Source: Reinekea sp. G2M2-21
Lineage (GTDB): Bacteria; Pseudomonadota; Gammaproteobacteria; Pseudomonadales; Natronospirillaceae
DNA: 64,000 nucleotides
Direction: 5' to 3'
Assembly: GCF_015687175.1 (NCBI RefSeq)
Contig: NZ_JADPQG010000001.1
Location: forward strand, 992,001-1,056,000
The first letter of the stretch is position 1, and each line of letters starts with the position of its first letter. The translations under genes and the position numbers were made by a program. Below the pieces are notes generated by a model. The model was not told the origin of the DNA. It ran no database searches and saw only the letters and a list, made by a program, of their open reading frames with translations. Below, piece by piece: positions 8,888 to 18,125 of the stretch.

Positions 8888-10552
8888 ATGACTGAAGCGT
8901 ATCGCCATCAGAAGTACCCCGAAAATATGCAAGCCACTATTGACCCTGATGCATTCGAAACAGTGCTCGATCTGTTCGACGAAAAAGTAAAGCAGTTTGC
9001 AAATCAGCCTGCATTTACCTGTATGGGTAAAACCCTCACTTATAAAGACCTGGATAGACTCTCTGCTAATTTTGCTGCCTACCTACAAAATGAAACAGAC
9101 TTGAAACCGGGTGATCGAATCGCGCTTCAATTACCCAACATTCTGCAATTTCCGGTAGCCGCCTGGGGTGCGTTGCGTGCTGGTTTGGTCGTGGTAAATA
9201 CCAATCCGTTGTACACCGAGCGCGAACTTGAGCACCAAATGAACGATTCCGGTGCCAAAGCTATGGTGGTGTACGCCGGAATGGCCGCCCAGGCATTGAA
9301 AGTGCAACCCAAAACCCCGGTAGAAAAAATTATTGTCACCGAAATTGCGGATCTACACCCACCGCTAAAACGCGCGCTAGTGAATACCGTTGTGAAGCGG
9401 GTGAAAAAAATGGTGCCGGATTACGACGCCAGTAAAACGTTTTCGTTCCGTGAAGCATTGCGACTGGGTGAAAATTTCAGTTACCGTCCTGTCAAGTCTG
9501 GCCACAATGATCCGATTGTTCTGCAATACACCGGTGGCACGACAGGCGTCGCCAAGGGTGCCATGCTGACCAACCGCAACCTGATTGCCAACATGTTGCA
9601 GTGTTATGAATACTTCAAATTAGCGTTGCGCGATGGGCAGGAAACTTTGATTACGCCATTACCGCTGTACCATATTTACGCGTTTACCGTGCATTGCATG
9701 GTGTTGATGTATACCGGTAATCAGAGTGTTCTGATTCCAAACCCTCGCGATATTAAAGGCTTTGTCAAAGAACTCGGGAAGCACAAGTTTACTGGATTTG
9801 TCGGTTTGAATACGCTCTTTGTGGCATTATGCAATAACGAAGAATTCAAAAAGCTGGATTTCAGCGCGTTGAAATTAACTATTTCCGGCGGGATGGCGTT
9901 AACCCATGCGGCCGCTGATAATTGGAAAGCCGTCACTGGCTGCCTGATTAACGAAGGGTATGGTATGACCGAATCCTCGCCGGTGATCAGTTTTAACCCG
10001 CCTGGGTATGCTCAACTGGGTACCATTGGCTTGCCTGCCGCCAGTACTGAGATCAAAATCATGTCCGAAGATGGCAAAAGTTTGCCAATGGGCGAGGCTG
10101 GTGAACTCTGTGTCCGCGGTCCTCAGGTGATGAAAGGCTATTGGAACCGACCCCAGGACACAGCGAAAACCATCGATGAAGACGGTTGGCTGAAAACCGG
10201 TGATATTGCGGTGATGCAGGAAGACGGCTATCTGAAGATTGTTGATCGTAAGAAAGACATGATTGTTGTCTCTGGCTTCAATGTTTATCCGAATGAAATT
10301 GAAGACGTTTTGGTCAGCCACCCGAAAGTAGTGGAATGCGCTGTTGTGGGTGTGCCGAGTGAGAAAACCGGTGAGGCTGCTAAAGCGTTTATTGTCACCA
10401 ACGCGGAAGTAACCGATGAAGAGCTGGTGGCATTTTGTCGCGAGCATCTGACCGCTTACAAGGTGCCACGGTTGTTCGAGCGACGCGATGAATTACCCAA
10501 GACGAATGTCGGTAAGGTGCTGAGACGCGAATTACGCACTGAAACTGCCTGA
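8888..10552 (+). CDS. fadD: Long-chain fatty-acid-CoA ligase
   Basis: A 554-residue ATP-dependent acyl-CoA synthetase that activates fatty acids for beta-oxidation or phospholipid synthesis. The AMP-binding P-loop YTGGTTGVAKGA lies near residue 213. The adenylate motif GYGMTESSPV and the motor/hinge segment DGWLKTGDIAVM ... KIVDRKKDMI are present, as is the C-terminal catalytic Lys region (PKTNVGKVLRREL). A strong AGGGAGG precedes the ATG. It is probably monocistronic, with a terminator 80 bp downstream. Confidence 0.95.
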   Translation: MTEAYRHQKYPENMQATIDPDAFETVLDLFDEKVKQFANQPAFTCMGKTLTYKDLDRLSANFAAYLQNETDLKPGDRIALQLPNILQFPVAAWGALRAGLVVVNTNPLYTERELEHQMNDSGAKAMVVYAGMAAQALKVQPKTPVEKIIVTEIADLHPPLKRALVNTVVKRVKKMVPDYDASKTFSFREALRLGENFSYRPVKSGHNDPIVLQYTGGTTGVAKGAMLTNRNLIANMLQCYEYFKLALRDGQETLITPLPLYHIYAFTVHCMVLMYTGNQSVLIPNPRDIKGFVKELGKHKFTGFVGLNTLFVALCNNEEFKKLDFSALKLTISGGMALTHAAADNWKAVTGCLINEGYGMTESSPVISFNPPGYAQLGTIGLPAASTEIKIMSEDGKSLPMGEAGELCVRGPQVMKGYWNRPQDTAKTIDEDGWLKTGDIAVMQEDGYLKIVDRKKDMIVVSGFNVYPNEIEDVLVSHPKVVECAVVGVPSEKTGEAAKAFIVTNAEVTDEELVAFCREHLTAYKVPRLFERRDELPKTNVGKVLRRELRTETA

Positions 10553-10634
10553 TGAAGTAGCCGGTTTGGTTGACGATAGTCAGAACACTGTCGTCTTCAC
10601 CCCGTTTTTCAGTCGAGTCGTAAGCGATTGAGTT

Positions 10635-10659
10635 AAAACCCTCCTCTGGAGGGTTTTTT
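10635..10659 (+). terminator. Rho-independent terminator after fadD
   Basis: AAAACCCTCC (10635-10644), 3-nt loop, GGAGGGTTTT (10648-10657), continuing as a T6 run. Confidence 0.88.
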
Positions 10660-10720
10660 CGTTGCCACCTCCGTTTTTTTGGAACTTGGTATAGGGTTTT
10701 CTTATTGATCCCGGACTGCC

Positions 10721-10726
10721 TATAAT
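10721..10726 (+). promoter_or_regulatory. Candidate -10 element for hrpA
   Basis: A consensus TATAAT lies 29 bp before the hrpA ATG. No good -35 hexamer stands at 16-18 bp, so this is a partial promoter call. Confidence 0.4.
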
Positions 10727-10755
10727 CCCCGCACTTATTAAATTAGTAGAGTCAC

Positions 10756-13700
10756 ATGTCAACACCGTTTCAATCTGAAGATATTCTGGCGTCATTAGAT
10801 CAGTGCCTAGTCAAAGACCGGCATTTTTTACGCAGTCGCTGTCAGAAGCTTCAATCGCTGGGCAAAGCCGGCAAACCTCAAGAATCCCTGGCCACATTGA
10901 TTCAAAAAACCTTTGAGGAGTCGACCGCAACGGTGGCTCAGCGCCGAGCGCGCCTGCCGGTGATAAAACTTGCTGAAGATTTGCCGGTGTCCGAACACGC
11001 CGAAGTTATCCGCGAGGCCATTGCCGGTCATCAAGTCGTGGTGATAGCAGGTGAAACAGGTTCCGGTAAAACGACTCAGATTCCTAAATTGTGCTTGCTT
11101 GAAGGGCGCGGCGTAACGGGCTTAATTGGTCATACACAGCCGCGACGTTTGGCAGCCCGCTCCGTTGCAGACCGTATTGCCAGTGAGCTGAATTCGCCGC
11201 TGGGCGAGCTGGTTGGCTATCAAGTGCGCTTCACCGATAAGTCATCGGACAACACTGCCATTAAATTGATGACCGACGGTATATTGTTGAATGAAATTCA
11301 ACACGACCCATATCTGAATCGCTACGATACGATCATTATCGATGAAGCGCACGAACGTAGTCTGAACATTGATTTTCTGTTGGGCTATTTAAAGCGATTG
11401 CTACCCAAACGACCCGATTTAAAGTTGATCATTACTTCGGCAACCATTGATGTGGATCGTTTTTCAGCCCACTTTGATGGCGCGCCTGTTATTGAAGTCA
11501 GTGGTCGGTCTTATCCGGTCGATATTCTCTACCGACCGATGTCGACAGAAGAGGAAGATTATGCGGCCGATTTGCCCGGTGCGATTTTAAATGCTGTTGA
11601 GGAAATCGAACAACTGGAGAGAGCGGGGCATACGCACAGTAAAGGTGGTGATGTGCTGGTGTTTTTGCCTGGCGAGCGCGAGATTCGAGAAGCCTTTAAT
11701 TTTCTGAAGCGGGCAAACTTGCGGAATACGGAATTGCTACCACTCTACGCTCGGTTGAGCAGCAGTGAGCAGCAACGGATATTTTCTTCGCACACGGGCC
11801 GGCGTATTGTTTTGTCAACGAACGTAGCAGAAACCTCATTAACGGTACCTGGAATTCATTACGTGATTGACAGCGGTGTAGCCCGCATCAGCCGTTACAG
11901 TTATCGTTCCAAAATTCAGCGTTTACCGATTGAACCGGTGGCTCAGGCTTCGGCCAATCAACGGTCGGGTCGCTGTGGACGTATTGCACCGGGTTTGTGT
12001 ATCCGGTTGTATTCGGAAGAAGATTACAGTGCGCGTCCCGAGTTTACGGACCCGGAGATTCTGCGTACAAATTTGGCGAGCGTCATTCTGCAGATGTTGC
12101 ACATGCGCTTGGGCAAGGTAGAAGACTTTCCCTTTGTGGAAGCACCTGACCACCGCATGATTAAGGACGGCTATACGCTGTTGAATGAGCTGGCTGCGGT
12201 GAATGATCTGGGCAAATTGACGCCGATCGGAAAAGAGTTGGCCAGGCTGCCGGTCGACCCCCGCATTGGCCGCATGGTCATTGCTGCCCATCGACATAAG
12301 GCTCTGAATGAAGTGTTGATTATTGCCAGCGCATTGTCGGTCCCGGATCCTCGTGAACGCCCCCAAGATAAGCAGCAAGCTGCGGCAGAAAAACACGCAC
12401 AAGATAAGGACGTCGACTCGGACTTTCTGGCATTCTTCAACCTTTGGAATCGCTACGAAGAACAGCGCCAGGCTTTGTCGCAGAACCATCTGCGTAAATT
12501 CTGTAAAACACAATTTTTGAATTACCTGCGAATGCGTGAGTGGCGGGATATTCACCGACAGTTGGCGCTCATGTGTAAACAATTGGGCTTTAAACTCAAT
12601 GCAAATCCAGCCAGTTATGAGTCGGTTCATAAATCGTTGATGTCTGGTTTGTTGAGTCATATCGCGACACACAAAGAAGATCGTACTTACAGTGCGGCCC
12701 GTGGTAAAACCTGTGTTATTCATCCGTCATCGGTGCACAGCCGGCGTGGACCTAAGTGGTTTGTCGCGGCCGAATTGGTCGAAACGACCGCTGTTTTTGC
12801 CCGCGTGGTTGCCAAGATAGAGTCGGCGTGGGTCGAGCCATTGGCCATGCATCTGGTCAAGCGCAATTACACCGAACCGCATTATGAGAAAAAGCGCGGA
12901 CAGGTAGTCGCCAAAGAAACCCTGTTGCTTTATGGGTTGCCGGTGGTCGCTAACCGGACAGTGAACTTCGGTCGTATCGACGAACCGTTATCGCGCGAAA
13001 TCTTTATTCGCTCTGCGTTGGTTGAAGGAGAGTTGGTCACTAAAGCGCCATTTTTTAAACACAATCGCCGCCTGCTCGATGATGTATTGGAACTGGAAGA
13101 TAAAGCGCGCCGTAAGGATATTCTCGTTGACGAAGAAACCTTGTTTGCATTTTATGATCAGCGCTTACCCGACAATATTGTCAACAGCACCGGTTTCCAC
13201 GCTTGGTTAAAACAACAGCCGAAAGACATTCTGAACTTCAAAGCCGAGGATCTGGTCTCTGAAAAGGCCGGTTTGGTTGGCAAGCACGCGTTCCCAGATA
13301 CATTTGAATTCAGCGGTATGATTTTACCGTTGGAGTACCGCTTTGAACCTGGGCATGAAGCGGATGGCGTCACGTTGAAAGTGCCCGCGGCAGCGCTTTC
13401 CCAATTGCCGGAAGGGCGATTGCAGTGGTTGGTGCCAGGGTTGTTGAAAGACAAAGTTACCGCGCTATTGAAAGGTTTGCCGAAATCTTACCGGCGTAAT
13501 TTTGTTCCTGTGCCAAATTATGTTGAAGCGTTGCTGCAGTCATTAGAGCCCAGTGACCAGGCATTGCATAAGGCGATCGCCGAAAAGTTATTTCGCATGA
13601 CGGGCGTTCGTGTGCCAGAAGACCAATGGCCTGTTGAGACGATTGATGATCATTTGCGCTTCCGGTTTGAAGTCGTCGATGATCAGGGCAAACGCATTGC

Positions 13701-14655
13701 GCAGGGGCGGGATATTGCACACTTGTTGCAGCCGGCGAATGAAACCGCACAAAAACAGGCAAAGAAAAGTGCGGCAAAAGCCGAAAAAACCTTATCCGCA
13801 ACGACGTGGGCTTTTTCCGATCTGCCGGAATTTGAGCACCGGATTCAGGCTGGGATTAAAGTCAAAATGTATCCTGCGCTGGTAGATAAGGTGAATTCGG
13901 TTACCCTTGAAAGTTTTACCGGTGAGGCTTGGGCGGCTCAGCAACATAAGCTAGGGCTCTGGCGCTTGGCGAGTTTTTATTGGCACGATTCTGTGTCGTT
14001 TCTGGCGAAACGACTGCCCAAGTTCAAGGAATCTGCCTTGCTTTTTGCGCCTTATGGTAAAGCTGAATCACTGAAACAAGACATGTTGATGGCGAGTATT
14101 CGACAGGCATTACCTCTTGACGATGTTCTGCCCAGGTCTGAAACGGACTTTCTGGCTTGGTTAGAGCAGGGACGTGGCGACTTTGTCACCGCTGGTGAAG
14201 CTTTGGCTGTGCAGGCGCATGATATTCTGTTGGCACATCATCGGGTCCGTAAACAATTGAAAGGGAAGGTATCCTTTGCGACGGCCTTTATCTATGCCGA
14301 TGTCGCAGCTCAGCTCGACAAACTGGTGTATCCCGGTTTTTTAACCAATACACCGCCTAATTGGCGCAGTGAATTGGTTCGTTATCTTAATGCCGCGGAT
14401 AAGCGCCTGAACCGAAGTTCCGGTATACCAGCCGCAGAGAACATGCAAGTGGACGAGTTGGCGAATTTCTGGCAACGTTTCAGTCAGCGGGAAAAAATGT
14501 TAAATGATACGCAGCAATATTCAGCAGACCTTATAGAGTACCGGTGGATGTTAGAGGAATTGCGAGTATCGTTGTTTGCTCAAACTTTAGGCACCCGTTT
14601 CCCGATTTCGGCGAAACGACTGGAAAAACAATGGCAAAAGGTTATCGCTGAATGA
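10756..14655 (+). CDS. hrpA: ATP-dependent RNA helicase HrpA (DEAH box)
   Basis: A 1299-residue DEAH/RHA helicase of normal HrpA length; in E. coli HrpA rescues collided ribosomes. Motif I GETGSGKTTQIP (about residue 97), motif II DEAH (about 196), motif III SAT, and motif VI QRSGRCGRIAPG are visible, followed by the helicase-associated and OB-fold regions and the long HrpA-specific C-terminal domain. The last 4 bp (ATGA) overlap the next gene, which implies translational coupling with the alpha/beta-hydrolase-fold protein. Confidence 0.96.
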   Translation: MSTPFQSEDILASLDQCLVKDRHFLRSRCQKLQSLGKAGKPQESLATLIQKTFEESTATVAQRRARLPVIKLAEDLPVSEHAEVIREAIAGHQVVVIAGETGSGKTTQIPKLCLLEGRGVTGLIGHTQPRRLAARSVADRIASELNSPLGELVGYQVRFTDKSSDNTAIKLMTDGILLNEIQHDPYLNRYDTIIIDEAHERSLNIDFLLGYLKRLLPKRPDLKLIITSATIDVDRFSAHFDGAPVIEVSGRSYPVDILYRPMSTEEEDYAADLPGAILNAVEEIEQLERAGHTHSKGGDVLVFLPGEREIREAFNFLKRANLRNTELLPLYARLSSSEQQRIFSSHTGRRIVLSTNVAETSLTVPGIHYVIDSGVARISRYSYRSKIQRLPIEPVAQASANQRSGRCGRIAPGLCIRLYSEEDYSARPEFTDPEILRTNLASVILQMLHMRLGKVEDFPFVEAPDHRMIKDGYTLLNELAAVNDLGKLTPIGKELARLPVDPRIGRMVIAAHRHKALNEVLIIASALSVPDPRERPQDKQQAAAEKHAQDKDVDSDFLAFFNLWNRYEEQRQALSQNHLRKFCKTQFLNYLRMREWRDIHRQLALMCKQLGFKLNANPASYESVHKSLMSGLLSHIATHKEDRTYSAARGKTCVIHPSSVHSRRGPKWFVAAELVETTAVFARVVAKIESAWVEPLAMHLVKRNYTEPHYEKKRGQVVAKETLLLYGLPVVANRTVNFGRIDEPLSREIFIRSALVEGELVTKAPFFKHNRRLLDDVLELEDKARRKDILVDEETLFAFYDQRLPDNIVNSTGFHAWLKQQPKDILNFKAEDLVSEKAGLVGKHAFPDTFEFSGMILPLEYRFEPGHEADGVTLKVPAAALSQLPEGRLQWLVPGLLKDKVTALLKGLPKSYRRNFVPVPNYVEALLQSLEPSDQALHKAIAEKLFRMTGVRVPEDQWPVETIDDHLRFRFEVVDDQGKRIAQGRDIAHLLQPANETAQKQAKKSAAKAEKTLSATTWAFSDLPEFEHRIQAGIKVKMYPALVDKVNSVTLESFTGEAWAAQQHKLGLWRLASFYWHDSVSFLAKRLPKFKESALLFAPYGKAESLKQDMLMASIRQALPLDDVLPRSETDFLAWLEQGRGDFVTAGEALAVQAHDILLAHHRVRKQLKGKVSFATAFIYADVAAQLDKLVYPGFLTNTPPNWRSELVRYLNAADKRLNRSSGIPAAENMQVDELANFWQRFSQREKMLNDTQQYSADLIEYRWMLEELRVSLFAQTLGTRFPISAKRLEKQWQKVIAE

Positions 14656-15566
14656 ACCCGACGATTCGAGAAGAACGTTTAAAGGTGGCCACCGTCCACG
14701 GCGGTCAGATTTTCCTGCGCCGCTTGGAGCAACAGCAAACCCATGCCGCGGTGTTAATGCTGCATGGTCTTGGTGCCAATGGAGATGCTTTCATTAAAGA
14801 AGGACATGGTCTGGCGAACTACCTGAGTGAAATGGGTTTTTCCTGTTTCGTACCGGATTTGGTGGGGCATGGTCACAGTTGGCCACACATGAGCCGACAT
14901 CTTGAGCATTCGGTTCACGATGTCATCAATAAAGACATTCCCAAAATCATCGAAGAAATTGAAAGGGATTTAAACGGCAAACCATTGTTTCTGGTCGGAC
15001 AGGGGTTCGGCTCGGTCATGTTGATGTCTGCTTACGCCAAATCGGAGCGATTGCGAGCGTTGACCGATGGTTTTATTCACTTCAATGCTCGTCGCAGTGT
15101 GACAATCAGTGGTGTTTCTCATTCATTGGGATCGAGGCTGTTGTGGCGCAAGTTGTTACCATTCATTGCGTCGATCCGAGGTGATGTGCCAGTGCATTGG
15201 ACCGGGCATGGTAATCAACCTGAGTTGTTGACCTGGTACAACACCAGTCTGAGCTGGAGCGAAGGTGATTGGGTCGATCCACAAGATGCTTTCAACTATG
15301 GTGCCGCTCTGCGGGATTTGAGCTTGCCACCAAGTCTGTATTTTGCCAATCGCAGTCAAGATTACCTGACCCATACAGCCGATGTACGCGAGTTCATGCG
15401 TGAGCTCGGCACGCACAATGGGCGGTTAATGATTCTTGCCAAGGGCGATGGCAATCTGCGCAATTATAATTCGATGACAATGTTGCAGCACGATGATGCT
15501 TGGGTCGATCATTTTCCGGTCGTGTTGGATTGGCTCAACGAGCGCGTCCGTCAAAGTAATCCCTAA
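14652..15566 (+). CDS. Alpha/beta-hydrolase-fold protein lacking the nucleophilic serine
   Basis: A 304-residue protein with recognisable alpha/beta-hydrolase landmarks: oxyanion-hole strand VLMLHGLGANGD (about residues 34-45) and VPDLVGHGHS (67-76). At the nucleophile elbow, where GxSxG is expected, the sequence is G116-Q-G-F-G120, so the serine position is Gly118. This is clear in the DNA (GGA CAG GGG TTC GGC). It is either non-catalytic or uses an unusual mechanism. It overlaps hrpA by 4 bp and lies 1 bp before the FetB-like permease. The substrate is unknown. Confidence 0.8.
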   Translation: MNPTIREERLKVATVHGGQIFLRRLEQQQTHAAVLMLHGLGANGDAFIKEGHGLANYLSEMGFSCFVPDLVGHGHSWPHMSRHLEHSVHDVINKDIPKIIEEIERDLNGKPLFLVGQGFGSVMLMSAYAKSERLRALTDGFIHFNARRSVTISGVSHSLGSRLLWRKLLPFIASIRGDVPVHWTGHGNQPELLTWYNTSLSWSEGDWVDPQDAFNYGAALRDLSLPPSLYFANRSQDYLTHTADVREFMRELGTHNGRLMILAKGDGNLRNYNSMTMLQHDDAWVDHFPVVLDWLNERVRQSNP

Positions 15567-15567
15567 T

Positions 15568-16266
15568 ATGGAACTGTCTATTTTACAAGTCAGTATGGCG
15601 TTAGTTCCCATTCTGATCGCCATTGTCATTTACGGCACTATGGTGAGCGATTGGACATCGGTCATCTGGGCAACCATTCGCATGGTTGTGCAATTGATTG
15701 CGATTGGCTACGCCCTGAACATCATATTTGGTTTGAATCATCCACTGTGGGTGATTCTGGTGATCCTGTTGATGTCGCTTGGGGCAGGCTGGATTGCCAT
15801 GCGACCGATCAAACAGTTCAACCGTCCTAAACTTCCTGTGATGGTTTCGGTCATCGTGTCTGGGGCCATCAACTTAATCTGGATATTGGCGTTTGTCCTG
15901 CAACCAGACCCTTGGTTTGAACCCTCTGTCCTGATCCCGATTACTGGTATGGTCATGGCGAACTCGATGAATGCGGTCAGTTTGTGTGCTGAACGTTTCT
16001 GGTCGGAGCGCAAACAGGGCAACAGTGTCGATGAATCCTCATTGGCGGCCCTGACCGCAGCTATGATTCCGCAAATCAATGCACTGCTGGCCGTTGGGCT
16101 GGTATCTTTGCCTGGGATGATGACAGGGCAGATTCTATCGGGTGTTTCGCCGTTGATTGCGGTGCGCTATCAGATCGTCATTATGTCAATGGTCTTGTCG
16201 ACCGCTGCCTTTGGTTCCTTCATCTACTTGCGCTGGTATCGCAATGAAACCGATCAGAAAAACTAG
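15568..16266 (+). CDS. FetB/YbbM-like (UPF0014) permease, shortened
   Basis: A 232-residue polytopic membrane protein of the FetB/YbbM family, the permease half of an iron-export ABC transporter in E. coli. The family hallmarks VQLIAIGYAL, ITGMVMANSMNAV and GLVSLPGMMTGQI are present. The usual cytoplasmic loop with the LGATP-type coupling motif is missing: the chain goes from ERFWSERKQ through a short Ser/Ala segment straight to AAMIPQINALLAVG, about a dozen residues shorter than E. coli FetB as I recall it. No FetA-like ATPase gene is nearby. ATG 15568 is preferred because homology begins there. Confidence 0.85.
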   Translation: MELSILQVSMALVPILIAIVIYGTMVSDWTSVIWATIRMVVQLIAIGYALNIIFGLNHPLWVILVILLMSLGAGWIAMRPIKQFNRPKLPVMVSVIVSGAINLIWILAFVLQPDPWFEPSVLIPITGMVMANSMNAVSLCAERFWSERKQGNSVDESSLAALTAAMIPQINALLAVGLVSLPGMMTGQILSGVSPLIAVRYQIVIMSMVLSTAAFGSFIYLRWYRNETDQKN

Positions 16267-16894
16267 CTTACGGTTTACCGTAATCTTGACCTTTTGCCTT
16301 TTTAGTGCGAGTTCATTTGCTGAGCCAGAGCATTGTCATTACTCGACCTATCAATGGAATGTGAATGAAAAACGCGCGGTGGGTTATCGCGAAGTGGTAA
16401 AGCCTTATTCTGAGATTATTGCTTTAGAGCGCGATGAGCTGACCGGTTGTACTGTCTGCGAAGAAGACCAGCAATGGGTTCAAGTGGGGGATCTACCGGC
16501 CGTGCGATTGTGTAAACGATACGCGCGCGATGTCGAAGCTACGTTGAATCAATTACTCGGTGAGGGCTTTCCAATTTGGAAATTGGTGGGCTACCGGGTT
16601 GGTATGACGCGAGGTGACTTGGACGCCGATGGCAACCGAACCGCATTCAGCAATCACTCTTTTGGCATCGCGCTCGATATCAACGACGAACAAAACGGGC
16701 TATACGATCAATGCATTACAGTTAGTGACCAGTGCAGGCTTCGCAAAGGTGGTGCTTGGTCAGCGGAGCAAGAAGGCAGCCTGACGGCGGACAGTGAAAT
16801 TGTTTTGAGAATGAAAGATCTGGGATTCCGGTGGGGAGGTGAAATCGCCGGTCGTCAGAAAGATTTCATGCATTTTTCGCCGACGGGTTATTAG
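16244..16894 (+). CDS. Exported M15-type peptidase (VanY/endolysin-like)
   Basis: A 216-residue protein with a signal peptide (residues 1-26, ending SSFA). The zinc-site pattern of M15 D,D- or L,D-peptidases is present: HSFGIALDIN supplies His and Asp, and DFMHFSP near the C-terminus supplies the last His. The expected action is on peptidoglycan stem peptides in the periplasm. The start overlaps the permease by 23 bp; the frame is open further upstream, but ATG 16244 gives a clean signal peptide. The precise bond cleaved cannot be inferred. Confidence 0.8.
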   Translation: MKPIRKTSLRFTVILTFCLFSASSFAEPEHCHYSTYQWNVNEKRAVGYREVVKPYSEIIALERDELTGCTVCEEDQQWVQVGDLPAVRLCKRYARDVEATLNQLLGEGFPIWKLVGYRVGMTRGDLDADGNRTAFSNHSFGIALDINDEQNGLYDQCITVSDQCRLRKGGAWSAEQEGSLTADSEIVLRMKDLGFRWGGEIAGRQKDFMHFSPTGY

Positions 16895-16925
16895 GTAAGG
16901 GACCCTGTCAGCGGTTTGTTTACCA

Positions 16926-17825
16926 TCAGGCTTTGTCTATTTCCGGTGGATGAATAACAGCGTCACCTTTTTTCGCGTGCAATCGCTCGCGGTACAGAAT
17001 ATATAGCCCGGTGAGCGCCACAACGATGGCACCCAGCATCATGCCGAGTGTTGGAATTTCCCGCCAGAATAAAAATCCAAAACTAATTCCCCAGATTAAC
17101 GCGGTATATTCGTACGGTGCCAAGAGCGACGCTGGAGATTGTCGATACGCCTCAGTCATAACATATTGCGCTGCTGCACCGTTCAAGCCCAAACCGATAA
17201 TTAACCAAGCATCCGACCACTGCAAAGGGTGCCAGTTTGCAATCGAGCACAGTCCAGCGCCAACGGCGACCGCCAGGGTGAAATAAAAGGATTGCACAAC
17301 GGTTGATTCGTGTTTGTGCAACACCTTCATGATAATGACTAAAACGGCATACAGGATGGTCGACAGCAATGCCGCCATGGCAGGCCAGGAAAACCCGTTG
17401 ATGTCGGGTCGCATCATGATCAAAACCGTTGTCATACCGATCGCGATGGCGAGCCATCGGTGTTTGCCGACGGACTCTTTTAAGATGATCACCGACAGTG
17501 CCGTTACTAGTAAAGGTGCCGCGTAGTAAATGGCGTACACATCCGCAAACTTCATCTCAGAAAATGCGTAAATAAAGGAAATCAACATGATGACGCCTAA
17601 CACACCACGTGTTAAATGCAGGCGCCAATAAGGTGTTTTTAAATCTGGGATCGCGCCTTTCCATATCACCATTAAGGAAATGAACGGTAGTGCAGCGATA
17701 CCCCGGAAAAAAGTGACCTGAATGGGGCTGTAGGAATAGGACAATTGCTTCAGAAATGCGTCCATTAACGCAAATAACATGAGTGCAATTATTTTCAGAA
17801 TAATACCGCGGAGATGTTGATGCAT
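16926..17825 (-). CDS. DMT-superfamily (EamA) transporter
   Basis: A 299-residue inner-membrane protein with about ten hydrophobic helices arranged as two EamA repeats: the first ends near MMRPDINGF, the second includes NGAAAQYVMTEAYRQSPAS and a final helix GAIVVALTGLYILYRER. Members export metabolites or amino-acid-like compounds; the substrate is unknown. It is convergent with the M15 peptidase gene, whose stop is 31 bp away, and is probably transcribed alone from the gap at 17826-18125. Confidence 0.88.
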   Translation of the reverse strand: MHQHLRGIILKIIALMLFALMDAFLKQLSYSYSPIQVTFFRGIAALPFISLMVIWKGAIPDLKTPYWRLHLTRGVLGVIMLISFIYAFSEMKFADVYAIYYAAPLLVTALSVIILKESVGKHRWLAIAIGMTTVLIMMRPDINGFSWPAMAALLSTILYAVLVIIMKVLHKHESTVVQSFYFTLAVAVGAGLCSIANWHPLQWSDAWLIIGLGLNGAAAQYVMTEAYRQSPASLLAPYEYTALIWGISFGFLFWREIPTLGMMLGAIVVALTGLYILYRERLHAKKGDAVIHPPEIDKA

Positions 17826-18125
17826 GGTTTAAGCTCATTTATTCAGCTCGCCAGAATGATGATTGCGGAGAACAGAGTCAATGGTCATGACGTAACTCTG
17901 TAAAGGAAGAGGCTGATAATAAGGATGGCTTCTTCGTTGCCCAATAATAGTGTGCTTTATTCTGCGCTAATGTCGTTCATCTGACATTGGTTCTAACCGT
18001 GACTAAATGCGGGAGCTTTTTACAGGGCTGTCAGCTCAGTCTATGATCAATCTAACTATCTGTTCCCGTTTTTTACTGTGCCGTCCGTATATAATGGTGG
18101 GTAGATTTTCTTGAAAGGGACCTGC
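17826..18125. other. Divergent intergenic region
   Basis: About 300 bp between the minus-strand DMT gene and the plus-strand SGNH hydrolase, with no credible gene. It holds a TATAAT at 18090-18095 (candidate -10 for the hydrolase). It also holds a nested symmetry: ACAGAGT (17872-17878) and ACTCTGT (17895-17901) flank GTCATGAC (17884-17891), a possible operator. Confidence 0.5.

Noticed and set aside
11923-12723. Long minus-strand open frame (266 codons) inside hrpA
   Set aside because: It lies wholly within the well-supported helicase gene, has no recognisable domain and its composition is that of an antisense shadow.
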